The notes below the pieces were generated by a model. It was not told where the DNA came from, ran no database searches, and saw nothing but the letters and a program-made list of their open reading frames with translations. This document shows positions 9,221 through 16,838 of a stretch of 64,000 bases of DNA, piece after piece. The stretch is from CADEDV01 sp964437415 (lineage in GTDB: Bacteria > Bacteroidota > Bacteroidia > Chitinophagales > Chitinophagaceae), in the NCBI GenBank assembly GCA_964437415.1, contig CAYTGN010000015.1:19296-83295 (forward strand), written 5' to 3'. A program made the translations under genes and the position numbers. Each line of letters begins with the position of its first letter. Position 1 is the stretch's first letter.

Positions 9221-9892
9221 ATGGAAAAATCGCCTGTAACAAACCCCGGTAAGAAAATAAGCATCCTTATTGCCGATGACCATACATTAGTAAGAGAATT
9301 GTGGACGGCGATGCTCAACAGCCAGCCCGATATGGAAGTAGTGGCCTCCTGCAGCACCGGTGAAGAAGCTGTTGAAAAAGCAAAAGAACTGAGACCCGAT
9401 GTGGTAACGATGGATATCAACATGCCCGGCATGAATGGTTTTGAAGCAGCCGGACTGATCCGTAAATATTCTCCTGCTTCCAGGATCGTTGGAGTATCAT
9501 TACACAGCCAGCCCGCCTATGCAAAACGCATGATGCAAAAAGGAGCCCTGGGCTATGTGACCAAAAATTCTACTTCTGCAGAAATGATCGAAGCCATCAA
9601 AGAAGTGGCAAAGGGCAAAAAATTCATCTGTGAAGAGATCAAAAGAAATCTTTGTGATGCTGTTATCGGTGAAGAAAATAACAATAATGCTATTCACACT
9701 TTGTCCGCCAGGGAGATTGAATGTATTGAACACATCCGCCAGGGTCTTATTTCCAAAGAAATCGCCGAAACGATGAAAATATCCAACAAAACCGTAGAAG
9801 TGCACCGTTATAATATCCTGAAAAAACTCAACCTGAAAAACACAGCGGCCCTTGTGAATTTCGTCAATAACCAACCTGAGTTTGCCCGATAA
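9221..9892 (+). CDS. NarL/FixJ-family response regulator 3
   Basis: 223 residues: receiver with D19-D20, phosphoacceptor D65 (MDINMPGMNG) and K in GYVTKNS, then a LuxR helix-turn-helix (LSAREIECIEHIRQG through KTVEVHRYNILKKL). It is more distant from regulators 1 and 2 than they are from each other, with a longer N-terminus and a different recognition helix. A strong terminator follows, closing the two-component cluster. Confidence 0.92.
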   Translation: MEKSPVTNPGKKISILIADDHTLVRELWTAMLNSQPDMEVVASCSTGEEAVEKAKELRPDVVTMDINMPGMNGFEAAGLIRKYSPASRIVGVSLHSQPAYAKRMMQKGALGYVTKNSTSAEMIEAIKEVAKGKKFICEEIKRNLCDAVIGEENNNNAIHTLSAREIECIEHIRQGLISKEIAETMKISNKTVEVHRYNILKKLNLKNTAALVNFVNNQPEFAR

Positions 9893-9926
9893 TATTTTAG
9901 TAAGCAGTCGTGTTGATTTTTGCAAT

Positions 9927-9954
9927 GGCCCGGTTTCAACCGGGTCATTTTTTT
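9927..9954 (+). terminator. Rho-independent terminator after response regulator 3
   Basis: The stem GGCCCGGTT / AACCGGGTC (one G-U pair) has a very short loop and is followed by ATTTTTTT. It lies 35 bases after the stop of the third regulator and separates the cluster from cphA. Confidence 0.8.
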
Positions 9955-10077
9955 GGCCTTATCTCAATTCGGCTCTGATCTCTTGCCTCTTTTTGAGCCC
10001 TTTTACCAACTTGGCTGTGAAGTCAAAAAAAACTAACTTCCAATCTGCCTTTTGCAGGCAAGATAAAATAACTGTTT

Positions 10078-12726
10078 ATGAAAATATTGGAGATCAAAGT
10101 GCTGAAAGGCCCAAACTACTGGAGTGTCCGCCGCCCCAAACTGATACAGATGAAGCTGGACCTTGAAGAAATAGAACAGCGGCCCACGAATACCATTCCC
10201 GGTTTTCGTGAAAGATTGGAAAAACTGTTTCCCAGTATGTATGAACACCGCTGCAGTGTGGGCAAACCCGGTGGCTTTTTTCAACGGGTGGATGAAGGCA
10301 CCTGGATGGGGCATGTGATCGAACACATTGCTCTGGAACTGCAAACCCTTGCAGGCATGGATACCGGTTTTGGCCGCACCCGGACACCAGAAGGCGAAAA
10401 AGAAGGAGTGTATTATGTGGTGTTCAGTTATATGGAAGAAGATGCCGGTCTGTATGCAGCAAAAGCCTCCGTGAAAATTGCAGAGGCTTTGATTGACGGA
10501 ACAGAATATGATCTTGCAGAAGATATCCAGCAACTAAGAGTGATCAGGGAAGATACAAGACTCGGGCCTTCCACCGGATGCATTGTGGAAGAAGCTGCAA
10601 AACGGGGCATACCTTTTATAAGACTGAACAAGCAAAGCCTGGTGCAGTTGGGTTATGGAATGAACCAGAAAAGGATAAGAGCCACTATCGCATCTACTAC
10701 TAGCAATATCGCCGTTGATATTGCCTGCGACAAAGAAGAAACCAAGCTTTTGCTGGAGGCGGCCGAGATACCTGTGCCAAGAGGAACGGTGATAAGAACA
10801 GAGGCCGGGCTTGATGACGCCATTGAAAAATTTGGTTACCCCCTGGTGATAAAACCGATTGATGGCAACCATGGAAAAGGCAACACTACCAATATCACCA
10901 ACAAGGAACAGGCACTGAGAGCTTTTGCAGCCGCCAAAGAATACAGCCGCAGTGTGATCGTGGAGCGTTTCATCACCGGTTATGATTTCCGCTGCCTCGT
11001 TATTAATTACAAATTCATCTGCGCAGCATTGCGAACACCGGCTTCCGTGGTGGGAGATGGAGTTCACAACATTCAATGGCTGATTGACGAAACCAACAAA
11101 GACCCACGCCGCGGTTATGGTCATGAAAAAGTGCTGACACAAATAACAGTTGACCAGTTCACCCAAAAAATGCTGGATGATATTGGCTACACACTGGAGA
11201 CCATCCCGGCAAAAGATGAAAGAGTATTGCTGAAACCCACAGCGAACCTTTCCACCGGCGGCACATCCACCGATGTAACCGATGAAGTGCATCCCGCTAA
11301 TATTTTCATGTTTGAAAGAATCGCAAAGATCATCGGTCTCGACATTTGCGGCATTGATGTAATGGCCTCCGATCTGCGAACACCAGTTGCAGAAAACGGC
11401 GGCGCTATTCTCGAAGTGAATGCAGCGCCGGGATTCCGTATGCACATTGAACCGGCTGAAGGTTTGCCCAGGAATGTGGCCGAACCGGTAGTGGATATGC
11501 TTTTCCCCAAAGGAACAGCAGGCCGCATACCCATCATTGCTGTTACAGGAACAAATGGTAAAACAACCACCACCAGGCTGACTGCGCATATTGCAAAAAG
11601 TGCCGGTAAAAAAGTCGGTTATACCACCAGTGATGGTGTATATATACAAAACCAACTGATGATGAAAGGCGATTGTACTGGCCCGGTCTCGTCAGCTTTT
11701 GTATTAAAAGATCCCACTGTAGATTTTGCTGTGTTAGAATGTGCACGGGGTGGCATCCTGAAAGCAGGTCTTGCATTTCAGAACAGTGAAGTGGCTATTG
11801 TTACCAATGTAGCTGCCGATCATATGGGGCTGGGTGGTATCCATACCCTTGATGCGATGGCAAAAGTAAAGGCTGTGGTGCCGGAAACGGTTTTCCCGCA
11901 TGGCTATGCCGTACTTAATGCGGATGATGACCTTGTTTATAAAATGAAGGATGACCTGAAATGCAATATCGCTTTGTTCAGTATGGACGAGAACAATCCC
12001 CGCATTAAAGCACATGCAGCTGAAAATGGTTTATCCTGTGTGTATGAAAACGGGTATGTCACCCTGATGAAAGGCAACTGGAAGATAAGAGTGTTGCCTG
12101 CTAAAAGCATCCCCTTGACCTATGAAGCAAAAGCAACACATAATATCAATAACTGTTTACCCGCTGTGCTGGCAACCTACCTGTTCAGGGATATTACGAT
12201 TGAAGACATTCGCACTGGCCTGCAAACATTTATTCCCAGTGAAAGCCTAACACCCGGGCGGTTGAATTTCTTTCATTTCAAAAATTTCACCATGCTGGCC
12301 GACTTTGCCCACAACCCGCATGGTTTGCAGTTGCTTTGTGATTTTGTGAGCAAGCTGGATTATCCTTCGAGAATCGGTGTTATTTCAGGCACCGGTGACC
12401 GGAGAGATGAAGACATCCGTGAACTGGGGGAAATTTCAGCAAAATATTTTGATGAGATCATTATCCGATGTGATAAAAACCTGCGTGGAAGAACGGCCGA
12501 TGAAATCATCGGATTACTGAAAGAAGGTATTGAAAAAATCAATCCTTCTGTTCCGGTGATGACCATTCCAAACGAAGACCAGGCCCTTGATTATATTTAT
12601 GAAAACCCACGGCATGGCGCTTTGTATACCATCATGTGTGATGTGGTGGCCCGTGCTTTGGATAAAATAAAGGAACTGAAGGAAAGGGAGGAGAGTGAGG
12701 CGAAACCGTTAGCAGTTAGCCATTAG
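10078..12726 (+). CDS. cphA: Cyanophycin synthetase
   Basis: 882 residues, full length for CphA1-type enzymes. It polymerises aspartate and arginine into cyanophycin using ATP without a ribosome. Domain order: an N-terminal domain (about 1-160), an ATP-grasp domain (about 200-470, which adds one of the two amino acids) and a Mur-ligase-like domain beginning with the P-loop VTGTNGKTTTT near residue 488. Conserved arginine and glutamate residues of the ATP-grasp site (for example the NAAPGFRMH segment) are present. The ATG at 10078 gives the canonical MKILEIKVLKGPNYWS start. Cyanophycinase lies 6.6 kb upstream on the other strand. No second, truncated cphA is seen here. Confidence 0.95.
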   Translation: MKILEIKVLKGPNYWSVRRPKLIQMKLDLEEIEQRPTNTIPGFRERLEKLFPSMYEHRCSVGKPGGFFQRVDEGTWMGHVIEHIALELQTLAGMDTGFGRTRTPEGEKEGVYYVVFSYMEEDAGLYAAKASVKIAEALIDGTEYDLAEDIQQLRVIREDTRLGPSTGCIVEEAAKRGIPFIRLNKQSLVQLGYGMNQKRIRATIASTTSNIAVDIACDKEETKLLLEAAEIPVPRGTVIRTEAGLDDAIEKFGYPLVIKPIDGNHGKGNTTNITNKEQALRAFAAAKEYSRSVIVERFITGYDFRCLVINYKFICAALRTPASVVGDGVHNIQWLIDETNKDPRRGYGHEKVLTQITVDQFTQKMLDDIGYTLETIPAKDERVLLKPTANLSTGGTSTDVTDEVHPANIFMFERIAKIIGLDICGIDVMASDLRTPVAENGGAILEVNAAPGFRMHIEPAEGLPRNVAEPVVDMLFPKGTAGRIPIIAVTGTNGKTTTTRLTAHIAKSAGKKVGYTTSDGVYIQNQLMMKGDCTGPVSSAFVLKDPTVDFAVLECARGGILKAGLAFQNSEVAIVTNVAADHMGLGGIHTLDAMAKVKAVVPETVFPHGYAVLNADDDLVYKMKDDLKCNIALFSMDENNPRIKAHAAENGLSCVYENGYVTLMKGNWKIRVLPAKSIPLTYEAKATHNINNCLPAVLATYLFRDITIEDIRTGLQTFIPSESLTPGRLNFFHFKNFTMLADFAHNPHGLQLLCDFVSKLDYPSRIGVISGTGDRRDEDIRELGEISAKYFDEIIIRCDKNLRGRTADEIIGLLKEGIEKINPSVPVMTIPNEDQALDYIYENPRHGALYTIMCDVVARALDKIKELKEREESEAKPLAVSH

Positions 12727-12753
12727 TCAGAAGCCAAAAGGCTTAAAAAACCA

Positions 12754-12785
12754 TTTGGCACAAATCCCGGCAACCCCTATTTTTG
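12754..12785 (+). promoter_or_regulatory. Promoter of the tRNA-Gln gene
   Basis: TTTG at 12754-12757 and TATTTTTG at 12778-12785, separated by exactly 20 bases, match the Bacteroidota housekeeping sigma consensus (TTTG, about 20 bases, TAnnTTTG). Transcription would begin near 12791, about 23 bases before the mature tRNA 5' end. Confidence 0.75.
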
Positions 12786-12813
12786 CACCCCGTTCCGAAA
12801 GGAATGTTCAGGA

Positions 12814-12884
12814 TGAGCTATGGTGTAACGGTAGCACTACAGATTTTGGTTCTGTCTGTCTAGGTTCGAATCCTAGTAGCTCAA
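12814..12884 (+). tRNA. tRNA-Gln (anticodon UUG)
   Basis: 71 bases folding as a full cloverleaf: acceptor TGAGCTA/TAGCTCA, D-stem GTGT/GCAC, anticodon stem ACAGA/TCTGT with loop TTTTGGT giving anticodon TTG, T-stem CTAGG/CCTAG with loop TTCGAAT, and discriminator A. CCA is not encoded. It has its own promoter and terminator. A degenerate copy of its 3' half lies 277 bases downstream, beyond a GIY-YIG gene. Confidence 0.96.
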
Positions 12885-12887
12885 CGA

Positions 12888-12913
12888 GAGACCTTATGAC
12901 AAGGTCTTTTTTT
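12888..12913 (+). terminator. Terminator of tRNA-Gln
   Basis: The stem AGACCTT / AAGGTCT with loop ATGAC is followed by seven T. The U-tract ends at 12913, immediately before the ATG of the GIY-YIG gene. Confidence 0.85.
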
Positions 12914-13159
12914 ATGGTGCATGTTTATGTCATTGAAAGCTTACTGGATAAAACCAGGTACACCGGAATGGCTCTTGATCCGCTAAAACGGCTGGATGAA
13001 CATAACAACGGGAAAAACAGATTCACTAAGGGGCACAGACCCTGGAAAATTATCTACACAGAAACTCATTCCGATTGGGCATCTGCAAGGCAACGGGAAA
13101 AATATTTGAAATCTGCTGCAGGAAAAAAGTGGCTTGTAAAAACACTCAACCACGAATAA
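12914..13159 (+). CDS. Small GIY-YIG nuclease (URI/YhbQ type)
   Basis: 81 residues. The GIY motif is present as VYVI near the N-terminus and the YIG motif as YTG about 12 residues later, followed by the conserved arginine region (KRLDEHNNG) and the catalytic glutamate region (ARQREKYLKS). This is the single-domain GIY-YIG family related to UvrC and homing nucleases. The ATG at 12914 directly follows the tRNA terminator; an earlier in-frame ATG at 12896 lies inside that terminator and is less likely. The stop is 1 base before a duplicated 3' half of tRNA-Gln. It has no visible promoter of its own, so it is read through the terminator or transcribed weakly. Its real function is unknown; the flanking tRNA duplication suggests a mobile element. 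Confidence 0.85.
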   Translation: MVHVYVIESLLDKTRYTGMALDPLKRLDEHNNGKNRFTKGHRPWKIIYTETHSDWASARQREKYLKSAAGKKWLVKTLNHE

Positions 13160-13160
13160 A

Positions 13161-13232
13161 AGATTTTGGTTCTGTCTGTACAGGTTCCCTGCCTGACTGC
13201 GTCACGCAGTCAGGGAATCCTGGTAGCTCAAC
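13161..13232 (+). pseudogene. Broken copy of the 3' half of tRNA-Gln with a T-loop insertion
   Basis: Bases 13161-13179 are identical to 12841-12859 of the intact tRNA-Gln (3' part of the anticodon arm). The T-arm and 3' acceptor strand then follow, ending in TAGCTCAAC as in the intact gene. The D-arm, the 5' acceptor strand and the 5' edge of the anticodon stem are absent. The T-loop is split after TTC by 27 extra bases (13188-13214). The T-stem pairs ACAGG with CCTGG: the second pair changed from T-A to C-G on both sides, while the first pair is broken. It cannot make a functional tRNA. Confidence 0.85.
13188..13214. repeat. 27-base palindromic insert in the tRNA-like T-loop
   Basis: Ten-base perfect arms CCTGACTGCG and CGCAGTCAGG flank the loop TCA. 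It sits exactly between TTC and GAAT of the T-loop of the tRNA-Gln 3' half. It begins CCTGCCTG like the reverse complement of the palindrome at 2485-2521, so it may belong to the same dispersed REP-like family. Confidence 0.75.
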
Positions 13233-13237
13233 AGATT

Positions 13238-13259
13238 CCCCGCCCCGGCGGGGTTTTTT
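13238..13259 (+). terminator. Terminator after the tRNA-Gln 3' half copy
   Basis: A perfect stem CCCCGCC / GGCGGGG with a two-base loop, then six T. It is positioned relative to the partial tRNA as a tRNA terminator would be, consistent with 13161-13259 being a displaced tRNA gene end. Confidence 0.85.
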
Positions 13260-13327
13260 GTTGACCGGAAAGTGGAATTGCCCGGTTCGGCCCATGTTCT
13301 TAACTTGGTCATACAAAATCAAAAAAC

Positions 13328-14005
13328 ATGAAACAGTTTTTTTGCCTTGCAATATTGTTTGCAGCTTTTTCAGCAGGTCATACACAACATTGTACCGACT
13401 TTTTTTTCCTTCAGGATAATAAAACGGTGGAAATGACCAGCTATAATAAAAAAGGAAAGGAAACCGGAAAGATGACCTATGCGGTTTCCAATGTAACCAA
13501 AAGCGGCAGCAGTGTTTCTTCTACCGTTGCTTTTGAATCGTTTGATACAAAAGGAAAATCCACTACCAAAGCCATTAACAATGTGAAATGTACAGACGGA
13601 GTGATGATGATGGACATGAAAATGTTCATTCCTTCTACCCAGCAGGAGCAAATGGGAACGGCGGCTGCTTCAGCAAGTGATATGTACCTGGAATATCCGG
13701 CAAACATGAAAGAAGGTGATATGCTTAAGGACGGGCAGTTCAATATGGATTTTAAAATGCAGAACGGAATGGGCGGCAATGTTTCCGTAAGTATCACCAA
13801 CAGGAAAGTGCTGGGCCGTGAATCCGTCACAACAACTGCCGGGACCTGGGACTGCTTTAAAATATCTTATAAAAGCAGGATTGTAATGAAATTAGTAGTG
13901 GGCATTCCCATTAATGTGGAAACAACAGAATGGTATGCACCAGGAATTGGCGTGGTAAAAACAGAAGCTGGCGGTAGCAGAACAGAAATAACTGCCATTA
14001 AATAA
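13328..14005 (+). CDS. Secreted protein of unknown function (DUF3108-like)
   Basis: 225 residues with an N-terminal signal peptide (hydrophobic 4-18). The mature part is beta-rich and lacks catalytic motifs I recognise. The pattern of a polar N-terminal half, then a GTWDCFKISYK-type strand and a C-terminal WYAPGIGVVKTE segment, is reminiscent of DUF3108-like periplasmic proteins common in Bacteroidota. Function unknown. It is a single gene followed by a bidirectional terminator. Confidence 0.65.
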   Translation: MKQFFCLAILFAAFSAGHTQHCTDFFFLQDNKTVEMTSYNKKGKETGKMTYAVSNVTKSGSSVSSTVAFESFDTKGKSTTKAINNVKCTDGVMMMDMKMFIPSTQQEQMGTAAASASDMYLEYPANMKEGDMLKDGQFNMDFKMQNGMGGNVSVSITNRKVLGRESVTTTAGTWDCFKISYKSRIVMKLVVGIPINVETTEWYAPGIGVVKTEAGGSRTEITAIK

Positions 14006-14025
14006 AAATGAAAATACTAATTACG

Positions 14026-14052
14026 AAGCACAGCCTACCCGCTGTGCTTTTT
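14026..14052. terminator. Bidirectional terminator shared with the sugar operon
   Basis: The nine-base stem AAGCACAGC / GCTGTGCTT with loop CTACCC is followed by TTTTTT on the plus strand. It lies between the tail-to-tail genes at 13328 and rfbD. The rfbD stop codon (14035-14037) lies inside the loop. Confidence 0.75.
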
Positions 14053-14925
14053 TATTTTTCCCATGCAATGACCAAGACTTTCGTTCCATTTCTTAAGTAT
14101 GACACCGAATGTCTGCTGAATTTTTGAGTTGTCCAGCACAGAATAAGCAGGCCGTTTGGCTGCAGTGGGATACGCCGTAGTAAGAACCGGGTTCACTTTG
14201 CAGTTGCTGCCGGCCAGCTCTTTTATTGCAATAGCAAAATCATACCAACTGATGATGCCATCATTATTGTAATGGTAAATACCGGGAACCCAATTTTCAA
14301 TTGATACTTGGCAATTGGCAATTATATCCAGGATGGCCTTAGCCAAATCGGCAGCATACGTCGGTGAACCGACCTGGTCGTTCACCACGTTGATCTCATC
14401 CCTTTCCTTCATCAGATGCAGCATTGTCTTCACAAAATTCTTCCCGTATTCCGAATATACCCATGAAGTGCGGATGATGATGGCTTCCGCATTGAATTCT
14501 AATGCCTGTCTTTCTCCTTCCAGTTTTGAAGCGCCGTAAATACTTTGGGGGTTTACGGGTGAATTTTCTTTATAAGGAATAGTTGCTGTTCCATCAAAAA
14601 CGTAATCGGTAGAAATATGAATGAACCGGCAACCATTTTCCCTGCAAACTGCTGCAAGTACTCCCACTGCTTCTGCATTCACCTGGAAAGCAAGTTCTCT
14701 TTCTGTTTCTGCTCTGTCAACAGCCGTGTAAGCTGCACAATTAATGAGGTATTGCGGATGATATGCCCTGAAAGAATTTCTTACCAATTCGAAATGATGG
14801 ATGGGCAGATCCTCTCTTGATAAAAAGACAAAGGCAAATTGCGGATACGCTGATTCAAGCTCCCTCAGTTCTTTTCCCAACTGTCCGTTGGAACCAGTTA
14901 CTAATATCACAGGTTTATCAGTCAT
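14035..14925 (-). CDS. rfbD: dTDP-4-dehydrorhamnose reductase
   Basis: 296 residues, SDR fold. N-terminal cofactor motif GSNGQLGKEL (residues about 9-18), an STDYVFDG segment (active-site region of RmlD) and the YGASKLEGE catalytic Tyr-Lys motif. It catalyses the last step of dTDP-L-rhamnose synthesis. It overlaps the rfbC stop by 4 bases (ATGA), so translation is coupled. It is the last gene of a six-gene minus-strand operon. The rfbA and rfbB genes of the same pathway are not in this window. Confidence 0.93.
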   Translation of the reverse strand: MTDKPVILVTGSNGQLGKELRELESAYPQFAFVFLSREDLPIHHFELVRNSFRAYHPQYLINCAAYTAVDRAETERELAFQVNAEAVGVLAAVCRENGCRFIHISTDYVFDGTATIPYKENSPVNPQSIYGASKLEGERQALEFNAEAIIIRTSWVYSEYGKNFVKTMLHLMKERDEINVVNDQVGSPTYAADLAKAILDIIANCQVSIENWVPGIYHYNNDGIISWYDFAIAIKELAGSNCKVNPVLTTAYPTAAKRPAYSVLDNSKIQQTFGVILKKWNESLGHCMGKIKKHSG

Positions 14926-15482
14926 CCTTCGAAAAGAAAGCTGTTTCTGCAGTCAGCCAATAAGGGAAGCATTTTATCTTTTTCCGAAATGATCGCTTTG
15001 TCAGCCGGAATTTTCCAATCAATGGCCAACATCGGATCATTATATATAATTCCCCCTTCACTCTCCTTGTTATAAAGAGCATCACATTTATAAAGAAGTT
15101 CAGCTCTTTCACTCAAAACAGAAAAGCCGTGAGCAAACCCTTTTGGTATGAACAACTGCCTTTTATTTTCGGCGGAAAGCTCAATAGCATAATGTTTACC
15201 AAATGTCGGAGAGCCTTTCCGCAGATCAACTGCAACATCCAGAACAGCCCCTGATATTGTTCTTACTAACTTGGACTGAGCATATGGAGGTAACTGGTAA
15301 TGAAGACCCCGTATTACACCAAATAAGGAACTGGATTGATTATCCTGAACAAACTTTAGATCAATCCCTTGCTGTTTAAAGACATCTTCGTTGTAAGATT
15401 CATAAAAATATCCCCTGTCGTCTTCAAAGACTTTGGGTTCAAACACCAGCAATCCGGGAATATCAGTTGTAAAAAAAGGCAT
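14922..15482 (-). CDS. rfbC: dTDP-4-dehydrorhamnose 3,5-epimerase
   Basis: 186 residues, normal length for a RmlC cupin. Visible family motifs are ESYNEDVF near the start, FVQDNQSSS, the catalytic-region GVIRGLHYQ and the IPKGFAHGF segment. It converts dTDP-4-keto-6-deoxyglucose to the L-lyxo form for rfbD. It is 2 bases downstream of the nucleotide-sugar dehydrogenase stop and overlaps rfbD by 4 bases. Confidence 0.94.
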   Translation of the reverse strand: MPFFTTDIPGLLVFEPKVFEDDRGYFYESYNEDVFKQQGIDLKFVQDNQSSSLFGVIRGLHYQLPPYAQSKLVRTISGAVLDVAVDLRKGSPTFGKHYAIELSAENKRQLFIPKGFAHGFSVLSERAELLYKCDALYNKESEGGIIYNDPMLAIDWKIPADKAIISEKDKMLPLLADCRNSFLFEG

Positions 15483-15484
15483 AG

Positions 15485-16774
15485 TTATAAACTCCAGTAA
15501 GAACGATTAACAATTTTATTACGGTAAATCCCTTTCAGGTCAGCTACAAGGCCATGAGGCTTGGTGATGCCAGAGAAATACTCATCACCGAGTTGCAGGT
15601 AATCATTATGTGGCACTGTAACGATCACTGCATCATAATCAGTCCCGTTTTCTTTGCTCAATCCGAAACCATATTCATGCGTTAGCTCTTCCGAATCAGC
15701 ATACGGATCTTCCACATCCACATTTATATAATATGATTGCAGGGCTTTCACCACATCCGCCACCTTTGAATTACGGATATCACTGACATTTTCCTTGAAT
15801 GTGGCGCCTTTAACCAGCACTCTTGATGATTTCACATCACCTGAATTTTTGATAATATGCTGTACCACTTTTTTAGCTACATACTTCGCCATGTTATCAT
15901 TGATGTTGCGTCCTGCAAGGATCACTTCCGCATCATAGCCCAGTTCATTCGCCTTATAGGTAAGATAATACGGGTCAACACCGATACAATGACCACCTAC
16001 CAGTCCCGGTTGAAACTTTAGAAAATTCCACTTGGTACCGGCTGCTTCCAGCACTTCATAGGTGTTGATGTTCATCATATCAAAAATGATGGACAATTCG
16101 TTCATCAAGGCAATGTTGAGGTCTCTCTGTGTATTCTCAATGATCTTGGCGGCTTCAGCCACTTTTATAGAAGAAGCTTTATGTACTCCGGCTTTTACCA
16201 CCAGTTCATATACTTTGGCAATTTCTTCCAATGATTCAGTGTCGCATCCGGAAACTACTTTTATAATGCTGGCCAGCGTATGATTTTTATCGCCGGGGTT
16301 GATACGTTCCGGTGAATACCCCAGCTTAAAATCAGTAATATTGTTTAGCCCGGAAAGTTTTTCAATGACAGGCAGGCAATCTTCTTCTGTGCAGCCGGGA
16401 TATACGGTTGATTCAAATACCACATAATCTCCCTTCTTAATCACTTTGCCGATGGTCTCCGAAGCTTTTTGCACCGGCACAAGATCGGGTACATTGTGCT
16501 CATCCACTGGTGTGGGAACCGCCACAATAAAAAAGTTTGCTTCTTTCAAAACATCCAATGAATCAGTAAACACAATATCGCAACCCTCAAAATCTTCTTT
16601 ACTTAATTCATTACTGGGGTCAATGCACTGTTTCATCAGCTCAATCCTGCGTGTATTGATATCAAATCCGATAACAGATATTTTTTTCGCAAATTCCAGT
16701 GCAATAGGCAATCCGACATATCCTAACCCGATAACGGCAAGTCTGGCTTTTTTATCAACTAATTCCTGGTACAT
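15485..16774 (-). CDS. Nucleotide-sugar dehydrogenase (UDP-HexNAc 6-dehydrogenase, TviB/WbpO type)
   Basis: 429 residues: a Rossmann GLGYVGLP motif near residue 16, the STVYPGCTEE segment with its flanking conserved residues, SPERINPGD, and the NDP-sugar-binding GGHCIGVDPYYL with the catalytic cysteine. The last segment and the PTPVDEHN motif are typical of enzymes that oxidise UDP-GalNAc or UDP-GlcNAc (TviB, WbpO, WbpA) rather than UDP-glucose. This would provide a UDP-HexNAc uronic acid for surface polysaccharide. The gene is distinct from the UDP-glucose dehydrogenase at 17887 in the same operon. Confidence 0.88.
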   Translation of the reverse strand: MYQELVDKKARLAVIGLGYVGLPIALEFAKKISVIGFDINTRRIELMKQCIDPSNELSKEDFEGCDIVFTDSLDVLKEANFFIVAVPTPVDEHNVPDLVPVQKASETIGKVIKKGDYVVFESTVYPGCTEEDCLPVIEKLSGLNNITDFKLGYSPERINPGDKNHTLASIIKVVSGCDTESLEEIAKVYELVVKAGVHKASSIKVAEAAKIIENTQRDLNIALMNELSIIFDMMNINTYEVLEAAGTKWNFLKFQPGLVGGHCIGVDPYYLTYKANELGYDAEVILAGRNINDNMAKYVAKKVVQHIIKNSGDVKSSRVLVKGATFKENVSDIRNSKVADVVKALQSYYINVDVEDPYADSEELTHEYGFGLSKENGTDYDAVIVTVPHNDYLQLGDEYFSGITKPHGLVADLKGIYRNKIVNRSYWSL

Positions 16775-16838
16775 GGATAACTTTAAATAGTTTATGGTTC
16801 AAAGAATACAGTCATAGAATAAACCGGCACTGAGCAAC

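Noticed and set aside
10534..11655. A long open frame (373 codons) on the minus strand inside cphA
   Set aside because: It is antisense to highly conserved cphA codons, rich in Cys/His as typical of shadow frames, and has no recognisable motif.
12755..13159. A 134-codon open frame running through the tRNA-Gln gene into the GIY-YIG ORF
   Set aside because: Its first 53 codons overlap the tRNA promoter, tRNA and terminator; the protein homology begins only at the ATG at 12914.
13161..13232. A second functional tRNA-Gln containing an intron
   Set aside because: The whole 5' half is missing upstream and the insert is a symmetrical palindrome in the T-loop, not a known bacterial intron position.
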